NCBI RefSeq assembly: GCF_014645695.1
Contig: NZ_BMMF01000002.1
Span: 376,292-440,291 of the forward strand
DNA from: Salinarimonas ramus
GTDB taxonomy: Bacteria > Pseudomonadota > Alphaproteobacteria > Rhizobiales > Beijerinckiaceae
Reading direction: 5' to 3'
Length of the DNA: 64,000 nucleotides
Shown here in pieces: positions 1-8,286 of the stretch; within the stretch, counting starts at the first letter, position 1, and every line of letters starts with the position of its first letter. Below the pieces are notes generated by a model. It searched no databases, was not told the DNA's origin, and saw only the letters and a list, made by a program, of their open reading frames with translations. The translations under genes were made by a program, and so were the position numbers.

Positions 1-693
1 GCCGCGGCGGTCGCTGCGCATTACGGCTCGATCTCCATCGTCACCTTCGTCGCGGCGTCGGAATCGGTACGGCTGTCGGGGCTCGTGGCGGAGGGCTACC
101 TCGTCGCGGTGGCCGCCGTGATGGAGGCGCCCGCCATCCTCACGGCGTTGTGGCTCGCGCAGAAGGCGCGCAAGAAGGCCGGCACGGGCGCGGAGGGAGA
201 CGAGCCGCAGGGCGCGCTCCTGCGCGAGATCCTGCTCAACGGCTCGATCGTGCTCCTCACCGGAGCCTTCGTCATCGGCTGGATCACCGGCGCGCGCGGG
301 CTCGAGATCGTCTCGCCCTTCCTGGTCGCGCCCTTCCAGGGCGTCCTGTGCCTCTTCCTCCTGGACATGGGCCTCGTCGCGGGCCGGGGGCTACGCGCCG
401 GCTGGCGCGAGCTGCGCGGCCCGGTGCTCGCCTTCGGCCTCTACATGCCCCTCGTGGGTGCGAGCCTCGCGGCGCTCGTGGCGCTGCCGCTCGGCCTCTC
501 GGCGGGCGGGACCGCGCTGCTCATCACGCTCGCGGCCTCGGCCTCCTACATCGCCGTTCCAGCCGCGATGCGTCTCGCGCTGCCGGAGGCGCGCCCGGCG
601 ATCTACCTCACGCTCTCGCTCGGCGTCACCTTCCCCTTCAACCTGACGCTCGGCATCCCGCTCTACATCGCGCTCGCGGAGGCGCTGACATGA
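1..693 (+). CDS. SbtA-family sodium-dependent bicarbonate transporter, C-terminal part (truncated by window edge)
   Basis: The reading frame is open from the first base, so the N-terminus lies outside the window; 230 residues are visible. It is almost entirely hydrophobic, with repeated membrane segments such as the one around ALLITLAASASYIAVPAAMR, and carries the YGSIS stretch near the visible start that is typical of the SbtA/DUF897 family. Members of this family import bicarbonate with sodium across the inner membrane; in this organism the substrate is inferred from family only. The stop overlaps the start of the PII-like gene (ATGA), an arrangement that matches the sbtA-sbtB pair of cyanobacteria and some proteobacteria. 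The family call is fairly firm; transport activity is untested. Confidence 0.8.
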   Translation, partial: AAAVAAHYGSISIVTFVAASESVRLSGLVAEGYLVAVAAVMEAPAILTALWLAQKARKKAGTGAEGDEPQGALLREILLNGSIVLLTGAFVIGWITGARGLEIVSPFLVAPFQGVLCLFLLDMGLVAGRGLRAGWRELRGPVLAFGLYMPLVGASLAALVALPLGLSAGGTALLITLAASASYIAVPAAMRLALPEARPAIYLTLSLGVTFPFNLTLGIPLYIALAEALT

Positions 694-1028
694 CCGAGAC
701 CTCGAACGCCCCCCGGCTCGCGACCCACCCGAAGAAGCGCCTCGACATCATCGTCGAGGCGCCGATCATGAACCGTCTGCTCGACCTCCTCGATCGCCTG
801 GCGGTGACGGGCTACACCGTCGTGCCGGCGCTCGCGGGGCGCGGGCGCGACGGCTCGTGGCGCCGCGCGGGCCTCGTCTCGGATGCGGGCCAGATGGTGA
901 TGGTCATCTGCGTCCTCGACGAGAGCCGCGTCCCGGAGGTGCTGGAGCCCGTCTACAAGCTCCTCTCCCGCCAGATCGGCATCGTCACGGTGTCGGACGT
1001 GGCGGTGATCCGGCGGGAGCACTTCTGA
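690..1028 (+). CDS. PII-like regulatory protein, SbtB-like
   Basis: This 112-residue protein starts in a 4-bp ATGA overlap with the transporter, so the two are translationally coupled. It has the small ferredoxin-like fold layout of PII relatives: a first strand (KRLDIIVEAP), a helix (MNRLLDLLDRLAVTGY), a glycine-rich T-loop-like stretch (GRGRDGSW), then SDAGQMVMVICVLDE and a C-terminal VSDVAVIRREHF. In the studied pairs SbtB binds SbtA and senses adenyl nucleotides to gate bicarbonate uptake. That role here is inferred from similarity and from the tight coupling. No canonical PII uridylylation tyrosine signature is evident. Confidence 0.78.
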   Translation: MTETSNAPRLATHPKKRLDIIVEAPIMNRLLDLLDRLAVTGYTVVPALAGRGRDGSWRRAGLVSDAGQMVMVICVLDESRVPEVLEPVYKLLSRQIGIVTVSDVAVIRREHF

Positions 1029-1043
1029 GGCTGGCGCGCCGCC

Positions 1044-1613
1044 TTACGGCAACATCACCTTGTCGATGACGTGGATGACGCCGTTCGACTGCATCACGTC
1101 GGCGATCGGCACGCGGGCCGTGTTGCCCTGGTTGTCGGCGATGTAGGGGCCGTTGCCGTTGCGGTCGAGCAGGACGGCGAGCGTGCCGCCCTCGACCGTC
1201 GTCAGCTCCGCCTGGCCGTCCGATCGCTGCGCGAGCGCGAGGAGCTCGGCGGCGGTGTAGGTGCCGGGCACGACGTGGAAGGTCAGCACGTCGGTGAGCT
1301 GGCCCCGGTTCTGCGGCTCGAGCAGCGTGTCGACCGTGCCCGCCGGCAGGCGCGAGAAGGCGCGGTTCGTCGGCGCGAAGACCGTGAACGGCCCCGGCCC
1401 CGAGAGCGTGTCGGCGAGGCCCGCGGCCTGGACCGCCGCGACGAGCGTGGTGTGATCGGCGGAGTTCACCGCGTTCTCGACGATGGTGCGCGTGGGAAAC
1501 ATCGGCGCGCCGCCCACCGTCTTCACGGCCTGCGCGGAGGCGGCGCCGGCGCCGAGCGACAGCACGGCCCCGAGGGCGGCGGCGGAGGCGAGGTTCTTCA
1601 AGGTCTTGCTCAT
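1044..1613 (-). CDS. Secreted fasciclin (FAS1) domain protein
   Basis: The 189-residue product begins with a classic signal peptide (basic MSKTLKNL, then a hydrophobic [16 protein letters not shown] core ending AQA). The rest is one FAS1 domain: [11 protein letters not shown] and [14 protein letters not shown], then the family's [11 protein letters not shown] motif, the H1/H2 region [15 protein letters not shown], and a terminal [18 protein letters not shown]. Such single-FAS1 proteins are periplasmic or surface-exposed and are thought to act in adhesion or cell-surface interaction. The start is supported by a GAGGAG ribosome site seven bases upstream. It converges with the PII-like gene and is probably monocistronic. 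Confidence 0.9.
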   Translation of the reverse strand: MSKTLKNLASAAALGAVLSLGAGAASAQAVKTVGGAPMFPTRTIVENAVNSADHTTLVAAVQAAGLADTLSGPGPFTVFAPTNRAFSRLPAGTVDTLLEPQNRGQLTDVLTFHVVPGTYTAAELLALAQRSDGQAELTTVEGGTLAVLLDRNGNGPYIADNQGNTARVPIADVMQSNGVIHVIDKVMLP

Positions 1614-1834
1614 GGGAGGCTCCTCGTGGCTGCGATCCTCTCCTTCGGATCGAGGGCAGCTACGGAGCCCACGTCGCGCGGGTTTCGGAGGGCCCGGCGC
1701 GCGGGGGAGAAAAATTTCCGGCCTCCTGTCGATCGGCCCTCCCCTCGCGGCTCATACGGTCGAGCGCACCGTCGTGCGCCGGCCGTGGCGCGCACGAGGC
1801 CGCCGGGCTAAGCTTCGATCAGGAGACCCGAGCC

Positions 1835-2200
1835 ATGCAGTACATGCTGATCTTCCGCGAGGAGGAAGAGTGCTTCTCGGCCCGCACCGACCCCGAGCGC
1901 TCCGGCGCCTATTGGGGCGCGTGGGGCGCCTACATCGCCGCGCTGAACCAGGCGGGAATCGTCGTGAAGGGCGACGGCCTGCAGCCGCCGCACACGGCGA
2001 CGACGGTGCGCCTGCGCGACGGGCGTCGCGACGTCCAGGACGGGCCGCATCCCGACACGAAGGAGCAGCTCGGCGGCTATTTCGTCATCGAGGTGCCGAC
2101 GCTCGACGCCGCCATCGACTGGGCCGCGCGGGCGCCCTCCGCCTCCGCGGGAAGCGTCGAGGTGCGTCCCGTCCTGCCGCCGATGGCGCCGCCCGCATGA
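1835..2200 (+). CDS. YciI/DGPF-family protein, partner of the ECF42 sigma factor
   Basis: The 121-residue product has the YCII-related fold signature: [12 protein letters not shown] at the start, a central [19 protein letters not shown] and a C-terminal IEVRP-like strand. The DGP-x-x-x-TKE element corresponds to the DGPF motif of proteins that are known neighbours of ECF42 sigma factors. An AGGAGA ribosome site precedes the ATG. The stop overlaps the next start (ATGA), so it is co-translated with the sigma gene. Function of the family is not settled; a role as small enzyme or sensor is inference. Here the motif reads DGPH rather than DGPF. Confidence 0.85.
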   Translation: MQYMLIFREEEECFSARTDPERSGAYWGAWGAYIAALNQAGIVVKGDGLQPPHTATTVRLRDGRRDVQDGPHPDTKEQLGGYFVIEVPTLDAAIDWAARAPSASAGSVEVRPVLPPMAPPA

Positions 2201-3453
2201 GCCCGGACGCGCGCCGCGCCGCCGACGCCGCGGCGCGCGCCTCCTACGGTCGCCTCGTGGCGATCCTCGCCTCGCGCAGCCGCGACATCGCGGCGGCGGA
2301 GGACGCCCTCGCAGACGCCTTCCGCCTGGCGCTCGAGACGTGGCCCGAGCGCGGCGTCCCCGATCGCCCGGAGGCCTGGCTTCTCACGGTCGCGCGGCGC
2401 GGGATGGGCCGCGCCACGCGCCATGCCGCCGTGCGGGGCGCAGCGGCCGCGACGCTCGCGCTCCTCGCGGAGGAGACCCGGGACCGCGAGCCCGACACGA
2501 TCCCCGATGCGCGCCTCGCCCTGCTCTTCGTCTGCGCCCATCCGGCCATCGACGAGACCGTGCGCACGCCGCTCATGCTGCAGACGGTGCTCGGGCTCGA
2601 GGCGGCGCGGATCGCACCCGCCTTCCTCCTCGCGCCGGCGGCAATGGCGCAGCGGCTGGTGCGGGCCAAGGGCAAGATCCGCGACGCCGGCATCCCCTTC
2701 GAGACGCCCGACCTGGCCGAGCTGCCCGAGAGGCTCGACGCCGTGCTGGCCGCGATCTACGCCGCCTTCGGCACCGCATTCGACGAGACGCCGGGCGTCG
2801 CCGGCACGACCGAGCGCGAGGGTCTCGCGGGCGAGGCGATCCACCTCGCGCGCCTCCTCGCGGCGCTCCTGCCCGGCGAGCCGGAGCCGCTCGGCCTCCT
2901 CGCCTTGATGCTCTACGTCGACGCGCGGGCACCGGCGCGACGCGGCGCGTCCGGCGCCTATGTCCCGCTCTCCGAGCAGGACCCGCGGCTCTGGTCGCGC
3001 GAGGCCGTGATCGAGGCCGAAGCGGCGCTCGTGCGCGCCGCGCGCATGGGGCGGCCCGGGCGCTACCAGACGGAAGCCGCGATCCAGGCCGTCCACGCGC
3101 AGGCGCGCATGACCGGCCGGCACGAGCCGCGGGCTCTGTGCATGCTCTACGACCACCTCGCGCGCGAGACGCCGTCGCTCGGCGTCGCCGTGGCGCGCGC
3201 GGCGGCGCACGGGGACGCGTGGGGGCCCGATGCCGGCCTCGCCCTCCTCGCCGCCCTGCCGCCGGAGCGGGTCGCCGGCTACCAGCCCTTCCACGCCACG
3301 CGCGCGCATCTCCTCTCGCTGGCGGGCCTCGGCGCGGAGGCGCACGCCGCCTTCGATGCCGCCCTCGCGCTGACGCGGGACGAGGCCGTGCGCGATCATC
3401 TCGCCCGCCGGCGCGACGCGCTCGTCACGGACGCCGGGTACATGTCCGCGTGA
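2197..3453 (+). CDS. ECF42-type RNA polymerase sigma factor with C-terminal TPR-like extension
   Basis: At 418 residues this is far longer than a minimal ECF sigma factor. Residues about 10-75 form sigma region 2 ([24 protein letters not shown], then [11 protein letters not shown]). The middle holds the family-typical [18 protein letters not shown] and [18 protein letters not shown] blocks that correspond to region 4 and the DUF6596 segment. The C-terminal half is helical with a [17 protein letters not shown] block and repeats like those of the SnoaL-free, TPR-bearing ECF42 group. These sigma factors lack a classical anti-sigma factor, and the C-terminal extension is needed for activity in studied cases. 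Coupling to the DGPF gene by ATGA supports the assignment. Confidence 0.88.
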   Translation: MSPDARRAADAAARASYGRLVAILASRSRDIAAAEDALADAFRLALETWPERGVPDRPEAWLLTVARRGMGRATRHAAVRGAAAATLALLAEETRDREPDTIPDARLALLFVCAHPAIDETVRTPLMLQTVLGLEAARIAPAFLLAPAAMAQRLVRAKGKIRDAGIPFETPDLAELPERLDAVLAAIYAAFGTAFDETPGVAGTTEREGLAGEAIHLARLLAALLPGEPEPLGLLALMLYVDARAPARRGASGAYVPLSEQDPRLWSREAVIEAEAALVRAARMGRPGRYQTEAAIQAVHAQARMTGRHEPRALCMLYDHLARETPSLGVAVARAAAHGDAWGPDAGLALLAALPPERVAGYQPFHATRAHLLSLAGLGAEAHAAFDAALALTRDEAVRDHLARRRDALVTDAGYMSA

Positions 3454-3511
3454 CTTCCATGCCGAAGCGGCGTGACTTCCGCGCGCATCGCGCTATGTCT
3501 GCCACGACCGT

Positions 3512-4090
3512 GTGCCGAGCGACGAGGATCGCGTGCGTCATTCCCCCGAATCGGAGGAGCCTCTCGAGGCTCTTCTCGCGGCCGTCGCGGGCGAGGATCG
3601 CGCCGCCTATCGCCGGCTCTACGAGCGCACCAGCGCGAAACTCTTCGGCGTCGTGCTCCGTATCGTCAAGGATCGGGGCATGGCCGAGGAGGTGCTGCAG
3701 GAGGTCTATCTCGGCATCTGGCGCGGCGCCTCGTCCTATGCGGCGGAGAAGGCGCGGCCCATGACCTGGATGATCACCATCGCGCGCAACCGCGCCATCG
3801 ACGCCGTGCGCGGCCGCCGCGAGGTTCTGCTCGATCCCGGCGAGGACGGCGAGGACCGGATCGCCGCGATCCCCGACCCGTTCGACGCCGCCGCGACCTT
3901 CGCGGATCGCGACGCGCTGACGCGCTGCCTCGATCTGCTCGAGGAGGCGCATCGCCATTGCATTCTCCTCGCCTATTGCGAAGGCTGGTCGCGCGAAGAG
4001 CTCGCCGCCCGCACGGGCAAGAACGTCAACACGATCAAGACCTGGCTGCATCGCGGCCTCGCCACGCTCCGGGGGTGCCTGTCGTCATGA
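3512..4090 (+). CDS. ECF sigma factor (RpoE/SigK-like)
   Basis: The 192-residue product carries sigma-70 region 2 (RRLYERTSAKLFGVVLRIVKD, then GMAEEVLQEVYLGIW and MTWMITIARNRAIDAVR) and a region 4 helix-turn-helix (YCEGWSREELAARTGKNVNTIKTWLHRGLATLR). It therefore is a compact group-4 sigma factor. The start is the GTG at 3512; a second in-frame GTG lies at 3533 and cannot be excluded. Its stop is overlapped by the anti-sigma gene (ATGA), so sigma and anti-sigma factors are made together. It is unrelated in type to the ECF42 factor immediately upstream. Confidence 0.9.
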   Translation: MPSDEDRVRHSPESEEPLEALLAAVAGEDRAAYRRLYERTSAKLFGVVLRIVKDRGMAEEVLQEVYLGIWRGASSYAAEKARPMTWMITIARNRAIDAVRGRREVLLDPGEDGEDRIAAIPDPFDAAATFADRDALTRCLDLLEEAHRHCILLAYCEGWSREELAARTGKNVNTIKTWLHRGLATLRGCLSS

Positions 4091-4863
4091 GCGCCGGGAC
4101 GGACATGTTCGAGGGAGAGGACGACGCGCTCGCGGGCGAGTACGTCCTCGGCACGCTGCCGCCCGCCGAGCGCGTCGCCTTCGAGGCGCGCCTGCCGCGC
4201 GAGCCCGCGCTCGCCCGCGCCGTCGCCGACTGGCAGGAGCGCCTCGCGCCGCTGGCGGAGGCCGTGGACCCCGTCGAGCCGCCGGCCGATCTCCTCGCGC
4301 GCATCGAGGCGCGGCTGGAGGGACGGGCCGCGGGCTCGGTGGCCACGGCTGCCGGGGCTGCGGGCGAGCGCGGAGGCGACGTGGTCTCGCTCGACGAGGT
4401 GCGCCGCCTGCGGCGCTCGCTCGCCGGCTGGCGCCTCGCCGCCGGCGGGCTCGGCGTGCTCGCGGCGGCGCTCGTCGCCGTGGCGATCCTGGCACCGGGC
4501 ACCTTCGCGCCGCTGCCGCCGGACGAACCGGCGGCGGAGCGCTACGTCGCCGTCGTCGATCGCGGCGGGGAGCTTCCCGCGCTCATCGTGCAGGTGGACG
4601 TGGCGAGCGGCCTCGTGCGCGTGCGCGCGCCGGCCGCGGAGGCGCCGCCCGAGCAGGCGCTCGAGCTGTGGCTCGTGGCCGATGGCGACGCGCCCCGCTC
4701 GCTCGGCCTCGTCGAGGACGCGAGCGACATCCGCATCGAGCCCGCCGTCGCCCGCTCCGCCCCCGGCGCCACCCTCGCCGTCAGCGTCGAGCCCCCGGGC
4801 GGCTCCCCCACCGGCGCCCCGACGGGCCCGGTGGTCTACACGGGCGTGCTGATCCCGCAGTGA
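4087..4863 (+). CDS. Membrane-anchored anti-sigma factor (RskA-type)
   Basis: The 258-residue product has a cytoplasmic N-terminal domain typical of these regulators (LAGEYVLGTLPPAERVAFEARL, about residues 15-37), a single hydrophobic segment near residues 120-140 (AAGGLGVLAAALVAVAIL), and a periplasmic anti-sigma-K-like C-terminal domain (YVAVVDRGGELPALIVQVD, ALELWLVADGDAPRSLGLV). In the family the N-terminal part holds the cognate sigma factor at the membrane until an envelope signal frees it. The translational overlap with the upstream ECF sigma gene identifies the likely partner. The signal sensed is unknown. Confidence 0.88.
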   Translation: MSAGTDMFEGEDDALAGEYVLGTLPPAERVAFEARLPREPALARAVADWQERLAPLAEAVDPVEPPADLLARIEARLEGRAAGSVATAAGAAGERGGDVVSLDEVRRLRRSLAGWRLAAGGLGVLAAALVAVAILAPGTFAPLPPDEPAAERYVAVVDRGGELPALIVQVDVASGLVRVRAPAAEAPPEQALELWLVADGDAPRSLGLVEDASDIRIEPAVARSAPGATLAVSVEPPGGSPTGAPTGPVVYTGVLIPQ

Positions 4864-4876
4864 GGAGCGTGGCGGT

Positions 4877-5812
4877 TCACCCCACCGCCCGCGGCACGCG
4901 CGGGACGCCGCGGGCGCATTCGAGGGCGGCGCGGTCCCAGGCGGCGGTCTCGGCGGCGGCGGTGTAGGTGCTCTCCAGGAAGGCGAGGAGCGTCGCCTGC
5001 GGGTCCTCGGCCGTGCGCACCGCCTCGTAGGGCAGGAGGAACTCGCCCAGCGTCGCGTTCCACGTCGCCGCCGCGGGCGTGACCGGCGCGCGGGCGAAGG
5101 CCTCCGGCGTCGGGTAGGCGTACGAGTAGAAGGCCGCGTCCATCCCGTTGCCGCCCGGCCAGAAGCCGGCGGAGGAGACCTCGTGGGAATAGGCCTCGCG
5201 GGTGACGCTGTCGGGCAGGTTCGGGATGCCGCCGGGATGAGGCGGCGCGCGCCGCCCCGAGAAGCGCGTCACCGCGAGATCGAACGAGCCCCAGAACAGG
5301 TGCACCGGCGAGACCTTGCCGAGGAAGCTCGTGCGGAAGAGCTGGAACACGCCCTCGATCGACAGGAGCGCCCGGTGGAAGCGCTCGACCGCGTCCGCGT
5401 CGTAGGGGCGCGGGCGCAGGTCCTCGGCGAAGGGCACGGCGTCCGGGATCTCGTTCGGCCGGCCGTGGATGGCGAAGGTGCCGCCGAGCGCGCCCACCGC
5501 GTCGCGGGCGCGGGCGAGGAACGCCGCGACGCTCATCGGGCCGAGCGGCACCTCCTCGCGGGCGCCGGACGCCGCCTCGGCGACGAGGAGATGATCGCGC
5601 AGATCGAGCGTCAGCGCGATGGCGCCGGCGGGATCGGGCACCGGCCCCGTGGTGAGGCCGCGGGGGGAGACGTAGAGCGTGGCGTGCCAGGAATGGTTCA
5701 CCCAAGGCGCATGGGCGAGGCGGTACTTGCCGAGGATCTGGCACCAGAGGTGCAGCGCGCCGCAGGTCTCGCGCCAGGGCTCGTAGGGGAGCGGCGGCCA
5801 GCGTTCGTCCAT
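4877..5812 (-). CDS. DUF5996 family protein
   Basis: This 311-residue soluble protein opens with WPPLPYEPWRETCGALHLWCQILGKYRLAHAPWVNHSWHA in pieces, the recognisable beginning of the DUF5996 family, and contains PVHLFWGSFDLAVTRFSGR and SYAYPTP further on. No signal peptide or membrane segment is present. The biochemical role of the family is unknown. The ATG at 5812 fits the family start; the frame remains open further upstream only because of high GC content. It sits tail to tail with the anti-sigma gene, so no functional link to that pair is implied. Confidence 0.75.
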   Translation of the reverse strand: MDERWPPLPYEPWRETCGALHLWCQILGKYRLAHAPWVNHSWHATLYVSPRGLTTGPVPDPAGAIALTLDLRDHLLVAEAASGAREEVPLGPMSVAAFLARARDAVGALGGTFAIHGRPNEIPDAVPFAEDLRPRPYDADAVERFHRALLSIEGVFQLFRTSFLGKVSPVHLFWGSFDLAVTRFSGRRAPPHPGGIPNLPDSVTREAYSHEVSSAGFWPGGNGMDAAFYSYAYPTPEAFARAPVTPAAATWNATLGEFLLPYEAVRTAEDPQATLLAFLESTYTAAAETAAWDRAALECARGVPRVPRAVG

Positions 5813-5853
5813 TGGGGGTCCCTCCCCTCGCGCCGGGCGGGACGCCCGCACGC

Positions 5854-6174
5854 TCAGCGTTTCACGACGTCGTGGAATTCGGGATGGCGCTCGATCGTCG
5901 CCTTGGCGAACGGGCAGAGAGGTATGATCGTCTTGCCGGCCGCCCGCGCGTCCTCGACGGCGCGGCGCACCAGGACGAGGCCGAGCCCGCGTCCGCGCAG
6001 CGCGTCCGGCACGCCGGTATGGTCGATGATGATCAGGCTCTCGCCGGCGCGGGTGTAGGTCATCTCCGCCTCGTGCCCGTCGAGAGCGACGACGTAGCGA
6101 CCCTTGGAGCCGTTGTCCTCGTGGCGGACCGGCGGGTCCTCCGCTTCGGGCGTGGCGGCGCTCTCCTGGGACAT
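5854..6174 (-). CDS. Small GNAT-type N-acetyltransferase (Acetyltransf_CG family)
   Basis: The 106-residue protein is the short single-domain GNAT form. It shows GRYVVALDGHEAEMTYTR, then IIDHTGVPDALRGRGLGLVLVRRAV with the acetyl-CoA pyrophosphate-binding R-G-x-G-L element, and ends with IPLCPFAKATIERHPEFHDVV, the family's CPF/HPE signature. The substrate is unknown for most members. It lies 41 bases upstream of DUF5996 on the same strand and may share its transcript. Confidence 0.85.
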   Translation of the reverse strand: MSQESAATPEAEDPPVRHEDNGSKGRYVVALDGHEAEMTYTRAGESLIIIDHTGVPDALRGRGLGLVLVRRAVEDARAAGKTIIPLCPFAKATIERHPEFHDVVKR

Positions 6175-6257
6175 GCCTCGACCTCCGGCGCACGGCCACG
6201 CTCGATCGTCCGCGAGGGTACAGGAGATCGCCCGGGGCGCAAGCCGGCCCGCGCCGC

Positions 6258-7199
6258 TCAGAGCGCCGCGAGCGCCCTGCGCCCGGTCTCGACCGCGTCG
6301 ACGATCCGGTCGCGCCCGCCCTCCTTCGCCGCGTAGAGCGCGCGGTCCGCCCGCTCGATGGCGCCGTCGAGCCCGGGCTCCCGGAACACGTCGAGAGCGG
6401 TGAAGCCTCCCGAGATCGTGATCGCGCGTCCCGGGCAGGCCTCGACCTCGAGCCGCGCCACGGCCGCGCGGACGCGCTCGGCGACGTCGCGGGCAGCAGC
6501 CGCGTCCGTGCACGGCAGGAGGAGCGCGAATTCCTCCCCGCCGAGCCGCCCGGCGAAGGCGCCCTCCCCCGCGACGTCGGCGATGATCCCCGCGACGGCC
6601 GCGATGACGGCGTCGCCCGCGGGATGGCCGAACGTATCGTTGATCGACTTGAAGCGATCGATGTCGAATAGGACGAGCGCCGTCTCGGTCCCGGCGCGCC
6701 GCGCCGCGTTGAGGATGCGCACCGAGCCGTCGAAGAAGCCCATGCGGTTGGCGAGACCCGTGAGGGCGTCGGTCGAGGCCTGGTGCTCGCGCCGGCGCAG
6801 CTCCACCTCGAGCCGCTCGCAGACGATGCGCACGGTCGCCATCAGCTCGGACGCCTCGTCGTCGTCCCGCAGCGGCAGGTCGGGCAGGATGCGTGCGGTG
6901 TTGTAGGCGCGCAGCGCCCCGATGGAGCGCACGATGGGAGCCAGCGCGGCGCGCACGGCGACGAGCGTCATCCCCGTGCCGACCAGCGTCGCGACGAGCA
7001 GCGTGATCAGAGCCGGCGCGCTCTGCTCCAGCGGAACCGCGCCGCCGAGCAGCACCGTCACCGTGAAGGCGACGAGGGGGACGTGCGTGCCGACGAAGCA
7101 GACGAGGAACAGCCGCAGGACGTAGCTGCGCCCGAGAGGAAGGCGGCGGAGGATGTCGTAGAAGGTGAGGTCGTCCCGGGCTGCTGCACTCGCTGACAT
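6258..7199 (-). CDS. Membrane-anchored GGDEF diguanylate cyclase
   Basis: The 313-residue product has two N-terminal membrane segments (about residues 27-52 and 64-90), a short linker of about 50 residues resembling a HAMP-like signalling helix, and a C-terminal GGDEF domain beginning DALTGLANRMGFFD. The active-site signature is GGEEF at residues 220-224, so cyclic-di-GMP synthesis is expected. The usual RxxD inhibitory site five residues before it is absent (the stretch reads GEGAFAGRL). No EAL domain or long sensory domain is present. The ATG at 7199 is preceded by a GGAG ribosome site, making the longer upstream frame unlikely. Confidence 0.9.
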   Translation of the reverse strand: MSASAAARDDLTFYDILRRLPLGRSYVLRLFLVCFVGTHVPLVAFTVTVLLGGAVPLEQSAPALITLLVATLVGTGMTLVAVRAALAPIVRSIGALRAYNTARILPDLPLRDDDEASELMATVRIVCERLEVELRRREHQASTDALTGLANRMGFFDGSVRILNAARRAGTETALVLFDIDRFKSINDTFGHPAGDAVIAAVAGIIADVAGEGAFAGRLGGEEFALLLPCTDAAAARDVAERVRAAVARLEVEACPGRAITISGGFTALDVFREPGLDGAIERADRALYAAKEGGRDRIVDAVETGRRALAAL

Positions 7200-7374
7200 G
7201 CTGGTCTCCTGCGCGAACAGGCGACGATGAGGCACGCCAGGGGTGAAAACGCCGGTTAACAGAACCACCGAATCTTAGGCGATCGGTTCCGTTCCGGAGC
7301 GATGTGGCGGGGGAACGTCGCTCGTACGCGCTGCTAAGCTTCGAAACGGAGTGTTCGAACAGCAGGCGGGTGGC

Positions 7375-7938
7375 TCAGGGCGTCGGGGCGACGCGCTCGA
7401 AGAGGTGCTCGTAGGTCACGACGAGCCCCTCCCCGTCCACCCGCAGCTCCGCCTCGAAGCCGCTGGCGCGGCCGAGATCCACGTAGCGCAGCCTGTCCGG
7501 GCCGAGCCGGTCGTAGCGCTGGCGCGATCGCTCGACGCGCATCGTCGCGCCGTCGAGATAGCAGACGTCGAGCGTCAGGCTGGCGCCCGGAGCCCGAGGC
7601 GTCCGGCGGATGGGCAGAGTGTTGCAGAACGGGGTGACCGACAGGTCCGGCTCCTCGGCGCCGTCCAGGTCCGGCCGGTGGGCGCCGTCGACGCTCCAGC
7701 AGTCGCCGATGCGCTCGAGGACGACGTGCGCACGGCCCGCGGCACCCCAGCGCTCGACCTCGAGCCTCCTGGTGCGCCAATCCCCGGAGAGAAGCCAGCG
7801 ATAGTCGAGCCGATAGCCACCGTCGTCGCTGCCGACGACGCAGGAGCAGGCCTCGACGGCATCGGGAGCGACATCGAGCGAGAGGCGCTCGAGGGCGGGG
7901 ACGTCGATGCGCCGCCAGAACAGGATCTCGTGCCCCAC
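7375..7938 (-). CDS. Putative glycolipid-binding family protein
   Basis: The product begins with the block GHEILFWRRIDVPALERLSL, close to the I-L-W-R-R-L-D opening of the PF06475 glycolipid-binding-like family, followed by YRLDYRWLLSGDWRTRRLEVE, WSVDGAHRPDLDGAEEPDLSVTPFCNTLPIRR in segments and a YDRLGPDRLRYVDL strand. A GTG at 7938 with GGAG eight bases before it gives a 187-residue protein of normal family length; an ATG at 8001 would add 21 residues that look non-conserved. The name comes from structure-based family annotation; the physiological role is unknown. No signal peptide is seen. Confidence 0.75.
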   Translation of the reverse strand: MGHEILFWRRIDVPALERLSLDVAPDAVEACSCVVGSDDGGYRLDYRWLLSGDWRTRRLEVERWGAAGRAHVVLERIGDCWSVDGAHRPDLDGAEEPDLSVTPFCNTLPIRRTPRAPGASLTLDVCYLDGATMRVERSRQRYDRLGPDRLRYVDLGRASGFEAELRVDGEGLVVTYEHLFERVAPTP

Positions 7939-8062
7939 GCCCGCATCTCCATAGCGTGCGCCGCGTTCCGCCGAGGTCCTCGGAGACCACCGCGCGGTCA
8001 TGAGTATTCCGCGGCCGAAGGCATCGGCGAAAACGTGTTCGTTGACATATCTTGAAAAGAAG

Positions 8063-8139
8063 TGGCGCGCCCGAAAGGATTCGAACCTCTGACCCCCAGA
8101 TTCGTAGTCTGGTGCTCTATCCAGCTGAGCTACGGGCGC
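8063..8139 (-). tRNA. tRNA-Arg (anticodon ACG)
   Basis: On the minus strand the 77-nt sequence folds as a standard tRNA: acceptor GCGCCCG pairing with CGGGCGC, a D-arm GCTC...GAGC, an anticodon stem CCAGA/TCTGG enclosing CTACGAA (anticodon ACG, read as ICG), and a T-arm with GTTCGAATC. The discriminator G and the 3'-CCA are encoded. It decodes CGU/CGC/CGA arginine codons after A34 to inosine editing. A sigma70-like promoter lies about 40 bases upstream. Confidence 0.97.
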
Positions 8140-8180
8140 CTGCCGTCGCGGCGATGTCGTTGCGTCGTCGCGAGGCCGGC

Positions 8181-8209
8181 TGAATAGAAAATCGCGGGCG
8201 GCTTGGCAA
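8181..8209 (-). promoter_or_regulatory. Sigma70-type promoter of tRNA-Arg
   Basis: On the minus strand TTGCCA (8209-8204) and TATTCA (8186-8181) are separated by exactly 17 bases. The expected transcript start falls about 35 bases before the mature tRNA 5' end, a normal leader length. The segment between them is AT-richer than the surroundings. Confidence 0.65.
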
Positions 8210-8286
8210 GCGGGTTTTCGCGTCGCGACGAACTTTTTTCCACGCGACCTGCCGCCCGGCGCGCGTCCCGCGGGCGCAAAGCCCGT

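Noticed and set aside
1727-1732. TGTCGA before the YciI-ECF42 genes as an ECF42 -35 element
   Set aside because: The hexamer resembles the reported ECF42 target, but no matching -10 element lies at the right distance, so I did not call a promoter.
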